Source: Desulfomicrobium sp. UBA5193 (GTDB taxonomy: Bacteria; Desulfobacterota; Desulfovibrionia; Desulfovibrionales; Desulfomicrobiaceae). From it: 64,000 nucleotides of DNA. A program made the translations under genes and the position numbers. The stretch lies in contig DHWB01000001.1 of NCBI GenBank assembly GCA_002412965.1, positions 124,528 through 188,527 of the forward strand, written 5' to 3'. Numbering within the stretch: position 1 is the stretch's first letter; every line of letters begins with the position of its first letter. The notes under the pieces were generated by a model, which saw nothing but the letters and a program-made list of their open reading frames with translations, had not been told where the DNA came from and searched no databases. Positions 1 to 7,349 of this stretch are shown here, piece after piece.

Positions 1-344
1 CGGGTTATGGAGAATGGCACGAAGTATACGACTATTTTCTGCGGGACGTAAAGGCGGGTGCAAAGACCTGCGGGGAGGGAAGCGGCCTTGGAGGAGACTT
101 TGGCGGGGCGGGGAATGTTGCTGCGCCGGGCTTGCGGACGCGATGCGCCAGGGGTTAGGTCGGCCGGGAAAGTTGGTGCGGGTCAAAAAAAACGCCCCGG
201 TGGTCGGAGCGTCAGTGCGTTGCATTTTGAATTCGGAGTGTTCGTTTCAGTCGGGACTGTCTTATGGTAATAAAAGAGGATCGGACGGAAGACCCGGCTC
301 TTCGTCCACGTTGCCCTGCGTGACCGGACACGACCGGAAAGGAT
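1..344. other. Intergenic/left-edge region without a recognised gene
   Basis: No reading frame here has recognisable protein character. The open frames in both directions are short, overlap each other and look like GC-rich shadows. The only element I can support is the terminator hairpin near 185-212, listed separately. A gene could end just left of the window, but nothing in the first 180 bases identifies one. Confidence 0.5.
185..212 (-). terminator. Rho-independent terminator of the PilZ gene
   Basis: Read on the minus strand, an 8-bp stem (ACGCTCCG paired with CGGGGCGT, one G-T wobble) closes a 5-nt loop and is followed directly by a run of T residues. It lies about 130 bp downstream of the PilZ stop codon, the only nearby minus-strand gene. 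Confidence 0.7.
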
Positions 345-683
345 TTACGCTGCCCGCGATTCCTTGTTTCTGTCTCTGGCCGCGCAGTTCGCCATCTCCA
401 CGCCCACCCCGTACATGCCCGAATACAGGCCCTCCTGCGGAGCGCACCAGCGGACCATGCCCACGCAATAGGTTTCGCCGATCCGCTGCGCATTCTCCGT
501 TTCGGGGCGGAAGCGGATCTTGACGGGTTCTCCCCTGGTCAGGGGGTGGTCCGTTTCAATCATGAGTCCGCATACGCTGTAGTTCACGACACGGGACTCG
601 TATGGCCCATTTTCGGAAGCATAGAGTTCTATGCTGCAGCGTTCGAGGCTGGCCTTTCGCGGGGATTTTCTTTTGTTGATCAT
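345..683 (-). CDS. PilZ domain protein (c-di-GMP receptor candidate)
   Basis: A 112-residue protein that is essentially a single PilZ domain. An N-terminal RKSPR matches the arginine motif that binds c-di-GMP, and about 30 residues later NYSVCG matches the (D/N)xSxxG motif, so ligand binding is plausible. Members of this family act as cytosolic c-di-GMP readouts that tune motility, exopolysaccharide or transcription; the target cannot be deduced here. The open frame runs 29 codons further upstream, but the chosen ATG is preceded by a good GGAGA ribosome binding site and begins the conserved basic segment. It stands alone, with its own terminator. The window also encodes two HD-GYP proteins, so c-di-GMP turnover is clearly present in this organism. 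Confidence 0.85.
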   Translation of the reverse strand: MINKRKSPRKASLERCSIELYASENGPYESRVVNYSVCGLMIETDHPLTRGEPVKIRFRPETENAQRIGETYCVGMVRWCAPQEGLYSGMYGVGVEMANCAARDRNKESRAA

Positions 684-827
684 GGGGTGTCTCCTCAGGT
701 TTCCTTTTGGGACAACTAATGTACTACACTTAAGTCTGACTTTGAATTTTGTCCAGATAATGTATGACAAAAGGCTGCGACTACTCCGAGAAGTGCGTAT
801 TCGTGTGAATGATTCGAGATTGATTCG

Positions 828-1724
828 TCAAAAGTTCCCGTTCAGGTCCGCCATGAGCTTGACCACGGCCAGTTCCTTGGCCTTGGCCTCTACGTCCACG
901 GTCATGGCGCGGCCTCGCCAGCACTCTGGGACGTCGGCAATGTCGATGTAGTCGGCATGGGGCTTGGGGTTCGCTTGCCATCCTTCGCGCGGAGAGGAGA
1001 TGTGGCAGTAGGGTTCGCGGCCGCACCAGGTCGCCGCCGCGAGCTCCGTGGCCTCGCACTCGTCCAGGCCATCGGGGTTGCAGCGGTGATGGTGCATGTC
1101 AAAGACCAGCGGCAGGCCCAGGTCCGTGCACATGGGCAGGAGGTCGGCCACGGTGTAGCTGACGTCGTCGTTTTCCACGGAGAGCCGCGCGGTCACGTTG
1201 TCGGGCAGGCGTTTGAAGGCCTCGGCGAAGCGGGCCACGGCGGCGGCCTTGTCGCCATAGACTCCGCCGCCGTGGATGTTGATGACGTCCGCGCCGACCA
1301 TTTCGGCCAGCAGGGCGTGGTATTCCAGTTCGCGCACGGAGTTTTCGACCACGTGTGCGTGAGGCGAGGAGAGGACCACGAACTGGTCCGGGTGAAAGCT
1401 CAGGCGGATGTCATGCTCCTGCGCAAGCTTTCTGACGGCGCCCAGGCGTGCGGCTATGGTCTCGGCCTGCGGCAGGTCATCCAGTGCGTAGCCGACTTCG
1501 GGGTGGGTCATGCGCGGAAACAGGGGCGACATGATGCGGAAGGCCCCGATGCCGAGCCGCTGCGCCGCACGCACGGCCAGGAGCAGGTTGTCCGCGTTGT
1601 GCAGGCAGATGTCCGAGATCTTGCGCAGGCCGGCCGTGCGCTCCATGCCACAAAGAGCCTTGGCGGTGGTGGTGCGAAAGGAAATTTTTTCGGCCAGAAA
1701 AAGGCAACACAGTCCGAAACGCAT
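828..1724 (-). CDS. uvsE: UV DNA damage endonuclease UvsE
   Basis: A 298-residue TIM-barrel endonuclease of the UVDE family. It nicks DNA immediately 5' of cyclobutane dimers and 6-4 photoproducts, starting an alternative excision repair path independent of UvrABC. Metal-ligand motifs of the family are visible: HPDQF (111-115), HGGG (151-154), ENDD (184-187), DMHHHR (209-214) and HISSPR (241-246). Length is normal for bacterial UvsE. The start has an AAGGA site 6 bases upstream and lies 19 bp after the umuC stop, so it is the third gene of a umuD-umuC-uvsE transcription unit, which suggests damage-inducible expression. Identification is firm; SOS control is inferred from position. Confidence 0.93.
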   Translation of the reverse strand: MRFGLCCLFLAEKISFRTTTAKALCGMERTAGLRKISDICLHNADNLLLAVRAAQRLGIGAFRIMSPLFPRMTHPEVGYALDDLPQAETIAARLGAVRKLAQEHDIRLSFHPDQFVVLSSPHAHVVENSVRELEYHALLAEMVGADVINIHGGGVYGDKAAAVARFAEAFKRLPDNVTARLSVENDDVSYTVADLLPMCTDLGLPLVFDMHHHRCNPDGLDECEATELAAATWCGREPYCHISSPREGWQANPKPHADYIDIADVPECWRGRAMTVDVEAKAKELAVVKLMADLNGNF

Positions 1725-1743
1725 GTGAATTCCTTGGGAAATA

Positions 1744-3012
1744 TTAATGAACTACGGGCAGCTCGGCCCAGGACGTGGTGTAGAGGGGGGATCGGCGCTC
1801 CTGGCGCATGTGCCATTCCTTCTTCCCAAGACCGGAGGCGGCCAGGGTCAGGGTGCCCCGGCCATGGGCGGTGTTGATGCGGTCCATGACCCGCATGAGT
1901 GCGTCGCGTTTGGCCTTTTCCTCCCCGTGGGGCTCAAGGAAGGAGAGCTGTCGGCCCGTGGCCGGGGAGAGGTCCAGGAGGATCACGCCCGCTTTCTGGT
2001 ATTTGTACCCCGGCTTGTGGATGTCCCGCAGAATTTCAAGGGCCGGGCCATGCAGATCAAGGGTGCTCGCCGTGGGCGCGGGCAGGGCGCGGCATCGGCT
2101 GCCCGCGTACTGGGGCTCCGGCTGGAAGCGGTTCGTTTCGAGAAAGACCTGCACGGCTCCGGCCACGAGTCCCTTGCGGCGCAGCTTTTCCCCGGCCCGC
2201 TGCACGTAGGCCGAGACAGCCTCCTCCAGACTCGCGAGGCTCTCGATCCGCGTCCCGAAGGAGCGTGAGCAGACCAGGGAGCGGGCCGGGGGCGGGGCGT
2301 CCTCCAGGGCGATGCACGGGATCTGGCGCAGTTCCAGCACGGTGCGCAGGCCGGTCACGGTCAGGTGGCGGCGGACCCAGTCGTCGTCCTGGCGTTTGAG
2401 GTCGAGGGCCGTATGCACCCCGCAGGCGCATAGACGTCGCGCGCCTTTGCGGCCGATGCCCCAGATGTCGCCCGTCTCCATGCCCTGCAGAACCCGGTCG
2501 ATATCCTCCTCGTTCTCCAGCAGGCGCACGCCGTCGCCGTCCTTCTTGGCCAGCCGGTTGGCGATCTTGGCCAGGGTCTTGGTCCGGGCGATGCCCACAC
2601 AGACCGGGATGCCGGTCCATTCCCGCACCGTGCGGCGCACTTCAAGGGCTGTCTGCAGGAGGGAGGGGGTATTCAAACCCCGCAGCAGCAGAAAACATTC
2701 ATCGATGGAATAGACTTCCATCTCCCCCGAGAAGTTGCTCAAGATGCGCATGACCCGCGCGGACATGTCGCCGTAGAGGGCGTAGTTCGAGGAGAAAACA
2801 TGCACGCCGTTCTGTCTGAAAAAGGCCTCCCGCTTGTATGCCGGCTCGCCCATGACCACGCCCATGGCCTTGGCCTCGTTTGAACGGGCGATGACGCAGC
2901 CGTCGTTGTTGGAGAGCACGACCACGGGTTTGCCCGCAAGGCCCGGGTTGAAGACCCGCTCGCAGGACGCATAAAAATTGTTGCAGTCGACCATGAGGTA
3001 GAAGTCGCGCAT
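1744..3012 (-). CDS. umuC: DNA polymerase V catalytic subunit UmuC (Y-family)
   Basis: A 422-residue Y-family translesion polymerase. Catalytic acidic residues are visible: Asp9 in the N-terminal MVDCNNFYASCE segment and Asp104-Glu105 in YSIDECF. The central helix-hairpin-helix segment (GIGRKGARRL) and the little-finger region follow, and the length equals that of E. coli UmuC. With UmuD' it would copy past UV and other bulky lesions at the cost of mutation. Its ATG directly abuts the umuD stop codon with no intervening base, so translation is coupled. The downstream uvsE makes the operon both a tolerance and a repair unit. Confidence 0.95.
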   Translation of the reverse strand: MRDFYLMVDCNNFYASCERVFNPGLAGKPVVVLSNNDGCVIARSNEAKAMGVVMGEPAYKREAFFRQNGVHVFSSNYALYGDMSARVMRILSNFSGEMEVYSIDECFLLLRGLNTPSLLQTALEVRRTVREWTGIPVCVGIARTKTLAKIANRLAKKDGDGVRLLENEEDIDRVLQGMETGDIWGIGRKGARRLCACGVHTALDLKRQDDDWVRRHLTVTGLRTVLELRQIPCIALEDAPPPARSLVCSRSFGTRIESLASLEEAVSAYVQRAGEKLRRKGLVAGAVQVFLETNRFQPEPQYAGSRCRALPAPTASTLDLHGPALEILRDIHKPGYKYQKAGVILLDLSPATGRQLSFLEPHGEEKAKRDALMRVMDRINTAHGRGTLTLAASGLGKKEWHMRQERRSPLYTTSWAELPVVH

Positions 3013-3468
3013 CTAGAGTTTCCGCACCACGCCGAGGACCACGCCCCAGATGTGCAGATCCTGCTCCGCGGCCACGGCGATGGGCTGGTAGCGCGGGTTT
3101 TCCGGGGCGAGCAGGGTCTGGCCGTTTTTCATGACCAGGCGCTTGACCGTCAGTTCCCCATCCAGCACCGCGACCACGATCCTGCCATCAGCTGGCTGCT
3201 CGGAGCGGTCCACGACCAGGACGTCGCCGTCGCTTATGCCCGCTCCGGTCATGGAGTCCCCGCTGACCCGGACCATGAACGTGGCGGGCGGGTTGCGGAT
3301 GAGGTAGGTGTTCAGGTCGAGCGAGGTCTCGATGTAGTCGTCGGCCGGAGAAGGGAACCCGGCGGAGATGCGGTCCAGATAGAGGGGCGTGCGCTGGCTT
3401 GATTCGCTGACCGCGCGGCCCAGGATTTCAACGCGGTCACGGGGGCAAAGATGGAGAAGGTTTGACAT
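3013..3468 (-). CDS. umuD: LexA-like self-cleaving protein UmuD
   Basis: A 151-residue S24-family autopeptidase, the processed subunit of polymerase V. The self-cleavage site Ala36-Gly37 lies in AGFPSP, as in E. coli UmuD. The catalytic dyad is Ser72 (SGDSM) and Lys109 (TVKRL). RecA-filament-stimulated cleavage would release UmuD' to activate UmuC. The open frame extends 21 codons further, but the ATG used here begins close to the conserved segment and has a GGGAGG site about 13 bases upstream. It is first in the umuD-umuC-uvsE operon and divergent from the molybdopterin oxidoreductase, with 116 bp between starts. I could not identify a convincing LexA box in that gap; LexA sites in this group differ from the E. 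coli consensus. Confidence 0.93.
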   Translation of the reverse strand: MSNLLHLCPRDRVEILGRAVSESSQRTPLYLDRISAGFPSPADDYIETSLDLNTYLIRNPPATFMVRVSGDSMTGAGISDGDVLVVDRSEQPADGRIVVAVLDGELTVKRLVMKNGQTLLAPENPRYQPIAVAAEQDLHIWGVVLGVVRKL

Positions 3469-3584
3469 GCATGAACCATTGCCTCCCGCCTTGGCTTCCG
3501 TCAACGCCGGGGTTAGTAGTGTCACCGACAAATAAAATCACAGATGGGGAGACTTATGCGCAGCAGCTCCCTGAGGGAGAATAC

Positions 3585-5489
3585 ATGACCATCACCGCCT
3601 GCACCCTCGATTGCCCCGACGCCTGTTCCCTGCTGGCCGAAACCGGCCCGCGCGGCCTGCGCCTGCGCGGCAACCCGGATCATCCCTTCACGCGGGGCTT
3701 TGTCTGCCCCAAGCTCGACGTGCATCGAAGACGTCTGGCCAGTCCGCACCGGCTGCGTTCCCCCCGGCTCAAGGTGAACGGGACCTGGCAGGACATAGGC
3801 TGGGACGAGGCTCTGGCACTGTGCGCCGAAAAAATAAACCTGTACCGGGCCGATCCCCGCTCCATCCTGCACGTGCGCGGCGCGGGCAACCGGGGCGTGG
3901 TCAAGGCGCTGTCGAACCTCTTCTTCCGTACCCTGGGAGCCTCCGGCCTGCATGGGTCCCTGTGTGACGAGGCCGGGATAGCGGCCTGCACGGAAGATTT
4001 TGGCTGCCTGCGCACCAATGACATTTCGGATATCCTGAACACGTCGGCGCTCGTCAACTGGGGCCGCGATCTGGCGCGCGGCTCCGTGCACACGGCGGCC
4101 CTGGTCCGCGCCTTGCGCAAAAAGGGAACGCCCGTGGTGACCATCGCGCCGGGAGCGGACACGGCGCAGGGCTTCACGGATCATTTCGTGCAGATTCGGC
4201 CCGGAACGGACCGTTTCCTGGCCGCGGCCGTGCTCAAAGAGGTGCTGCTCCGCAAGGGGCTTGCGCCAGCGGTGGCGGCTGCATGCCGTGATCTGATCGG
4301 GTTTGAAGAGCTGCTCGCCGGGTGCGGGCCCGAGCTTCTGGAGTGGTGCGGGGTGACACCGAGCGATATGGCGCTGCTGGCGGATCATTACGCCGGGTCC
4401 ACGCCCGTGGCCACGCTCCTGGGCTGGGGGATGCAGCGGTACCGCTTCGGCGGCCAGAACGTGCGCTTCGTCAACGCCCTGGCCATGCTCGGCGGCCATG
4501 TCGGCCGGAGCGGAGGCGGGGCCTACTACAACCTGAGCTCTATGGGCAATTTTCAGCTGCCTTGGAAGACGTCCACAAGCTATGGAAGGACCCTGCTCAT
4601 GCCCGACCTGGGCCGAGAGATCCGCCGGGCCGATCCGCCCGTGCGCATGGCCTGGGTGGAATGCACCAACCCGGCCAACCAGTTCCCGGAGGCGGGGGTG
4701 GTGGCGGAGGCCTTGCGCGGACTCGATTTTGTCGTCGTGGCCGACGCCTTCATGACGGACACGGCCGAGGTGGCGGATTTGATCCTGCCCGTGGCGCTCA
4801 TGCTCGAACAGGAGGATCTCGTCGGCTCCTTCATGCACGAGTATGTGCAGTTGAGCGCCAAAGCCGTGGAGCCGCCTGCGGGAGCGCGTACGGATTGCGA
4901 GATTCTGGCCGAGCTGGGCCGCAGGCTTGCGTCACCCGTGAACATGCCGGAGCCCGAAGAGGCTCTGCGCCAGGCGCTGCGCTCGCCGACTCTGGACGCC
5001 AGCCTGGAGGAATTGCGCAGCGCGGGGTACGTCCGCTCCACCCATCCGGCTGTGGCTTTTGCGGACCTGCGTTTCGGACACGAGGACGGCCTGTACCATC
5101 CGCCGTCCCGCCTTGACCCGCCACCTGCCGCATCGGGCGCATCGGGCGACTATCCGCTCAGCCTTTTGACGCTCATCAACCGCCGCTTCGTGCATTCCCA
5201 GATCCTGCCCGAGGATCAGGGCGGGCGGCCTGTGGTGACCGTGCATCCGCGCACGCTCGAAGGGCTCGGTCTGGCGCCCGGACCGGGGCGGCTGGTCACG
5301 GAGTTGGGACAGTTGGAGGTGAATCTGGCCGCGGACGAGTCCATGCATCCGCAGTGCGTGGTTTACCGGCGCGGGCCGTGGTGCAAACATGGGGGCGGGG
5401 TCAACAGGATCATCCGTTTTGTGGAGACGGATCTGGGCGGAGGCAGCGCCTACTACGAGCAGCGCTGCCGGCTGGAGCAGGGGATCTAG
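3585..5489 (+). CDS. Molybdopterin-dependent oxidoreductase (DMSO reductase family)
   Basis: A 634-residue catalytic subunit of the DMSO-reductase superfamily. The N-terminus has the [4Fe-4S] motif C-x3-C-x3-C (CTLDCPDAC, from residue 4) with a fourth cysteine in GFVCPK near residue 40. The body has bis-MGD binding segments (GWGMQRY, ECTNPANQFPE, and the C-terminal LTLINRRFVHSQ molydop-binding domain). No Tat signal is present, so the enzyme is probably cytosolic. Substrate is unknown: the family includes formate dehydrogenases, polysulfide/thiosulfate reductases and biotin-sulfoxide-like enzymes. The ATG with GAGGGAG upstream was preferred to the 41-codon longer frame. No electron-transfer partner subunit lies next to it. 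Its stop overlaps, tail to tail, that of the small minus-strand gene that follows. Confidence 0.85.
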   Translation: MTITACTLDCPDACSLLAETGPRGLRLRGNPDHPFTRGFVCPKLDVHRRRLASPHRLRSPRLKVNGTWQDIGWDEALALCAEKINLYRADPRSILHVRGAGNRGVVKALSNLFFRTLGASGLHGSLCDEAGIAACTEDFGCLRTNDISDILNTSALVNWGRDLARGSVHTAALVRALRKKGTPVVTIAPGADTAQGFTDHFVQIRPGTDRFLAAAVLKEVLLRKGLAPAVAAACRDLIGFEELLAGCGPELLEWCGVTPSDMALLADHYAGSTPVATLLGWGMQRYRFGGQNVRFVNALAMLGGHVGRSGGGAYYNLSSMGNFQLPWKTSTSYGRTLLMPDLGREIRRADPPVRMAWVECTNPANQFPEAGVVAEALRGLDFVVVADAFMTDTAEVADLILPVALMLEQEDLVGSFMHEYVQLSAKAVEPPAGARTDCEILAELGRRLASPVNMPEPEEALRQALRSPTLDASLEELRSAGYVRSTHPAVAFADLRFGHEDGLYHPPSRLDPPPAASGASGDYPLSLLTLINRRFVHSQILPEDQGGRPVVTVHPRTLEGLGLAPGPGRLVTELGQLEVNLAADESMHPQCVVYRRGPWCKHGGGVNRIIRFVETDLGGGSAYYEQRCRLEQGI

Positions 5490-5755
5490 TAGCGGCCGTT
5501 CTTGACCGTGGTCACGTAGAGTTCAAAGTCGGGGTCGTTTTCCACGTTCACTCCCGGATAGGACGGCTCGCTCCATTCGAAGCGATCGTTGTTCCAGACC
5601 ACGGTCGTCCTGCGGGCCTTGAAGGCCGCGTCCACATAGACCACCTGCAGGGTGTTCCGGGTTTCATAGGCCGACGCGTCGTACACGACTCCGACCTTGG
5701 TGAAGGCGTGGCCGTGGATGGTCACGGGATAGCCGGTTTTGATCTTGGGGCGCAT
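5486..5755 (-). CDS. Hypothetical protein, 89 residues
   Basis: I do not recognise a family. The predicted protein is small, soluble and rich in aromatic residues and valine (for example VVWNNDRFEW, SYPGVNVENDPDFELYV), which suggests an all-beta fold. There is no signal peptide or cysteine. The frame extends upstream, but those residues look non-coding; the chosen ATG has AGGA just upstream, a rather short spacing. It converges on the molybdopterin oxidoreductase and the two stop codons share a CTAG palindrome. The even, non-repetitive composition argues for a real gene. Function unknown. Confidence 0.6.
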   Translation of the reverse strand: MRPKIKTGYPVTIHGHAFTKVGVVYDASAYETRNTLQVVYVDAAFKARRTTVVWNNDRFEWSEPSYPGVNVENDPDFELYVTTVKNGRY

Positions 5756-6046
5756 ATCCTGATTTCTCTGGTTGAAAGGTGCGTAGTTCCGAACACTCAA
5801 ACTGCTCGCCGCGTAACGTGTTTTTTCAATTCTGCAAAGTGGAAAATGTTTATTCTTGCGGGCCGCATCGGCCAGGGGCGCGCGTTGCGGGAGCATGTCG
5901 TGCGGATTGGAGGCGACGTGCGCGCATCAAGCATGGCCTTCGGTCCGTTTTCCTGCTAGAGTAAAACGATATTCTGGATGATTTTGACCGGATCATCCAA
6001 CTCCAGGACCGCAATTTTCCATCATCTACCCATAAGGAGCCATATC

Positions 6047-6952
6047 ATGTCAGGCAATCCCAAAACAGCCATTTTGGCGGCGTTTGTCGCCGACTCCCTG
6101 GCCCTTGGCGTGCACTGGGTTTACGACACGGGCGTCATCGCGGCCCGGCACGGCCGCGTCAATTCCCTGTTGCGTCCGGAGCTTGCGCCCTACCATCGGG
6201 GCAAGGAGGCGGGGGATCTGACCCACTACGGGGACCAGATGCTCATGCTCTTGCGTCATGTCGCGGCAAACGGCGCTTTCGATGCGCAGGCTTTCAGCAG
6301 CGAATGGCGGGCGGGCATGGCTTCCTACTCCGGCTACATGGATCAGGCCAGCAGGCAGACGCTCGCCGGTTTGGACCGTGGCGTTCCCGCCCTGGATGCG
6401 GGGTCGTCGTCCGACGATCTCTCCGGGGCCGCGCGTCTGGCTCCGCTTTTGGCGGTATACGCCACCCGGCCCGAGGCCCTGGTGCAGACCGCCGGACTGC
6501 AGGCCCGGCTGACGCACAACTCGCCTCTGGTCCTGGCCTCGGCGGAGGTGCTGGCCAAATCCTGCATCCTCGCGCTGCAGGGCATGGCGCCTGTCGCAGC
6601 GCTGGAGCAGGCGGCGCAGGAGAGCCGCGACTTCACGGTGCCCGATCTGGTCCGGCGCGGTCTGGCTGCCCGTGGGATGGACAGCCAGGCGGCCGTGAAA
6701 TCTTTCGGGCAGTCCTGCTCCACCACGTCGGGTTTGCCCGGAGCGGTGCAGATCGTGGCCCGGCATGGCCAGGATCTGGCAACGGCCCTGGTTGAAAACG
6801 TGATGGCCGGGGGGGACAGTGCGGCGCGGGGCATGTTCGTGGCCACCCTGCTTGGCTCCATGCCGGGTGCCGTCATCCCCGAGGAGTGGCTGCACGGCTT
6901 GCGTTGCCGGGACGAGGCGCTGGCCCTTCTGGAGCGGATCGAGCTGAACTGA
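6047..6952 (+). CDS. ADP-ribosylglycohydrolase-family protein (divergent metal site)
   Basis: A 301-residue all-helical protein of the ADP-ribosyl-glycohydrolase/J1-crystallin family. The N-terminus (AAFVADSLALGVHWVYD) aligns with the family's G-D-x-L-G opening, and GGDSAARGMF near the C-terminus aligns with the conserved GGDTD segment. In DraG-type hydrolases these regions plus a T-D-D-T segment hold two Mg ions. Here the T-D-D-T position appears as HYGDQ and the last motif has DSA, so several acidic ligands are missing. It may therefore have altered or lost hydrolase activity. The start is chosen at an ATG with AAGGAG upstream, 23 codons inside the open frame. It stands alone upstream of the copper operon, with no ADP-ribosyltransferase nearby. 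Confidence 0.8.
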   Translation: MSGNPKTAILAAFVADSLALGVHWVYDTGVIAARHGRVNSLLRPELAPYHRGKEAGDLTHYGDQMLMLLRHVAANGAFDAQAFSSEWRAGMASYSGYMDQASRQTLAGLDRGVPALDAGSSSDDLSGAARLAPLLAVYATRPEALVQTAGLQARLTHNSPLVLASAEVLAKSCILALQGMAPVAALEQAAQESRDFTVPDLVRRGLAARGMDSQAAVKSFGQSCSTTSGLPGAVQIVARHGQDLATALVENVMAGGDSAARGMFVATLLGSMPGAVIPEEWLHGLRCRDEALALLERIELN

Positions 6953-7034
6953 TGGATGGCTTTCCTTGACGTCGGGGTTTTTCCTTTTAGAAGGTGATAA
7001 TGGCGAAGGCCACAACGCAACCCCGGGGGAATCC

Positions 7035-7349
7035 ATGACCGCCTTCACGCACACGCTTGTGTTTTTGTTCATGCTGGCCTTGCCGGTTCACGCCGGCCAG
7101 GAGGCAGAGCCGGATGCTGCGGACGGGAGCCGGAATTCTTCCCTGCGCTTTGAATCGGTTTTTGACGGCTACCAGTCCTACCGCCACCAGTCCGTGGCTC
7201 CCTGGAAGCAGTCCAACGAGCGGGTCAAGGAAGTGGGCGGCTGGCGCGCCTATGCGCGGGAAGCGGCGGAACCGGAAGGCGCCGAAGCTCCCCCTCGATC
7301 CGGTCCCGACGCGTCGCAACCGGCGCATGATCACGGGAGCACGCCATGA
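7035..7349 (+). CDS. Small periplasmic protein of a copper-efflux operon
   Basis: A 104-residue exported protein with a cleavable signal peptide (hydrophobic core in residues 6-18, ending LPVHAG). The mature part contains FDGYQSYRHQSVAPWKQSNE followed by VGGWRAYAREA. I have seen this pairing in small proteins next to TolC/CusC-type genes, though no function has been assigned as far as I know. The stop overlaps the start of the TolC-type gene (ATGA), so the two are translationally coupled. The proline/acid-rich tail is likely disordered. Expression with a multicopper oxidase and CusF homologue implies a role in periplasmic copper tolerance; this is inferred from context only. Confidence 0.72.
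   Translation: MTAFTHTLVFLFMLALPVHAGQEAEPDAADGSRNSSLRFESVFDGYQSYRHQSVAPWKQSNERVKEVGGWRAYAREAAEPEGAEAPPRSGPDASQPAHDHGSTP

Noticed and set aside
14..523. A 169-codon plus-strand frame at the left edge
   Set aside because: Composition is arginine/serine/glycine-rich without motif, it overlaps the PilZ terminator and the PilZ gene itself on the other strand, and it has no ribosome site.
3469..3584. LexA/SOS box between umuD and the oxidoreductase
   Set aside because: I looked for CTG-N10-CAG and GTTC-type sites and found none that was convincing; the deltaproteobacterial LexA motif varies.
6960..7010. Possible CueR-type operator before the copper operon
   Set aside because: CCTTTTAGAAGG is a near-palindrome after TTGACG, but no acceptable -10 box lies at the 19-20 bp spacing typical of MerR-family promoters, so I did not call it.
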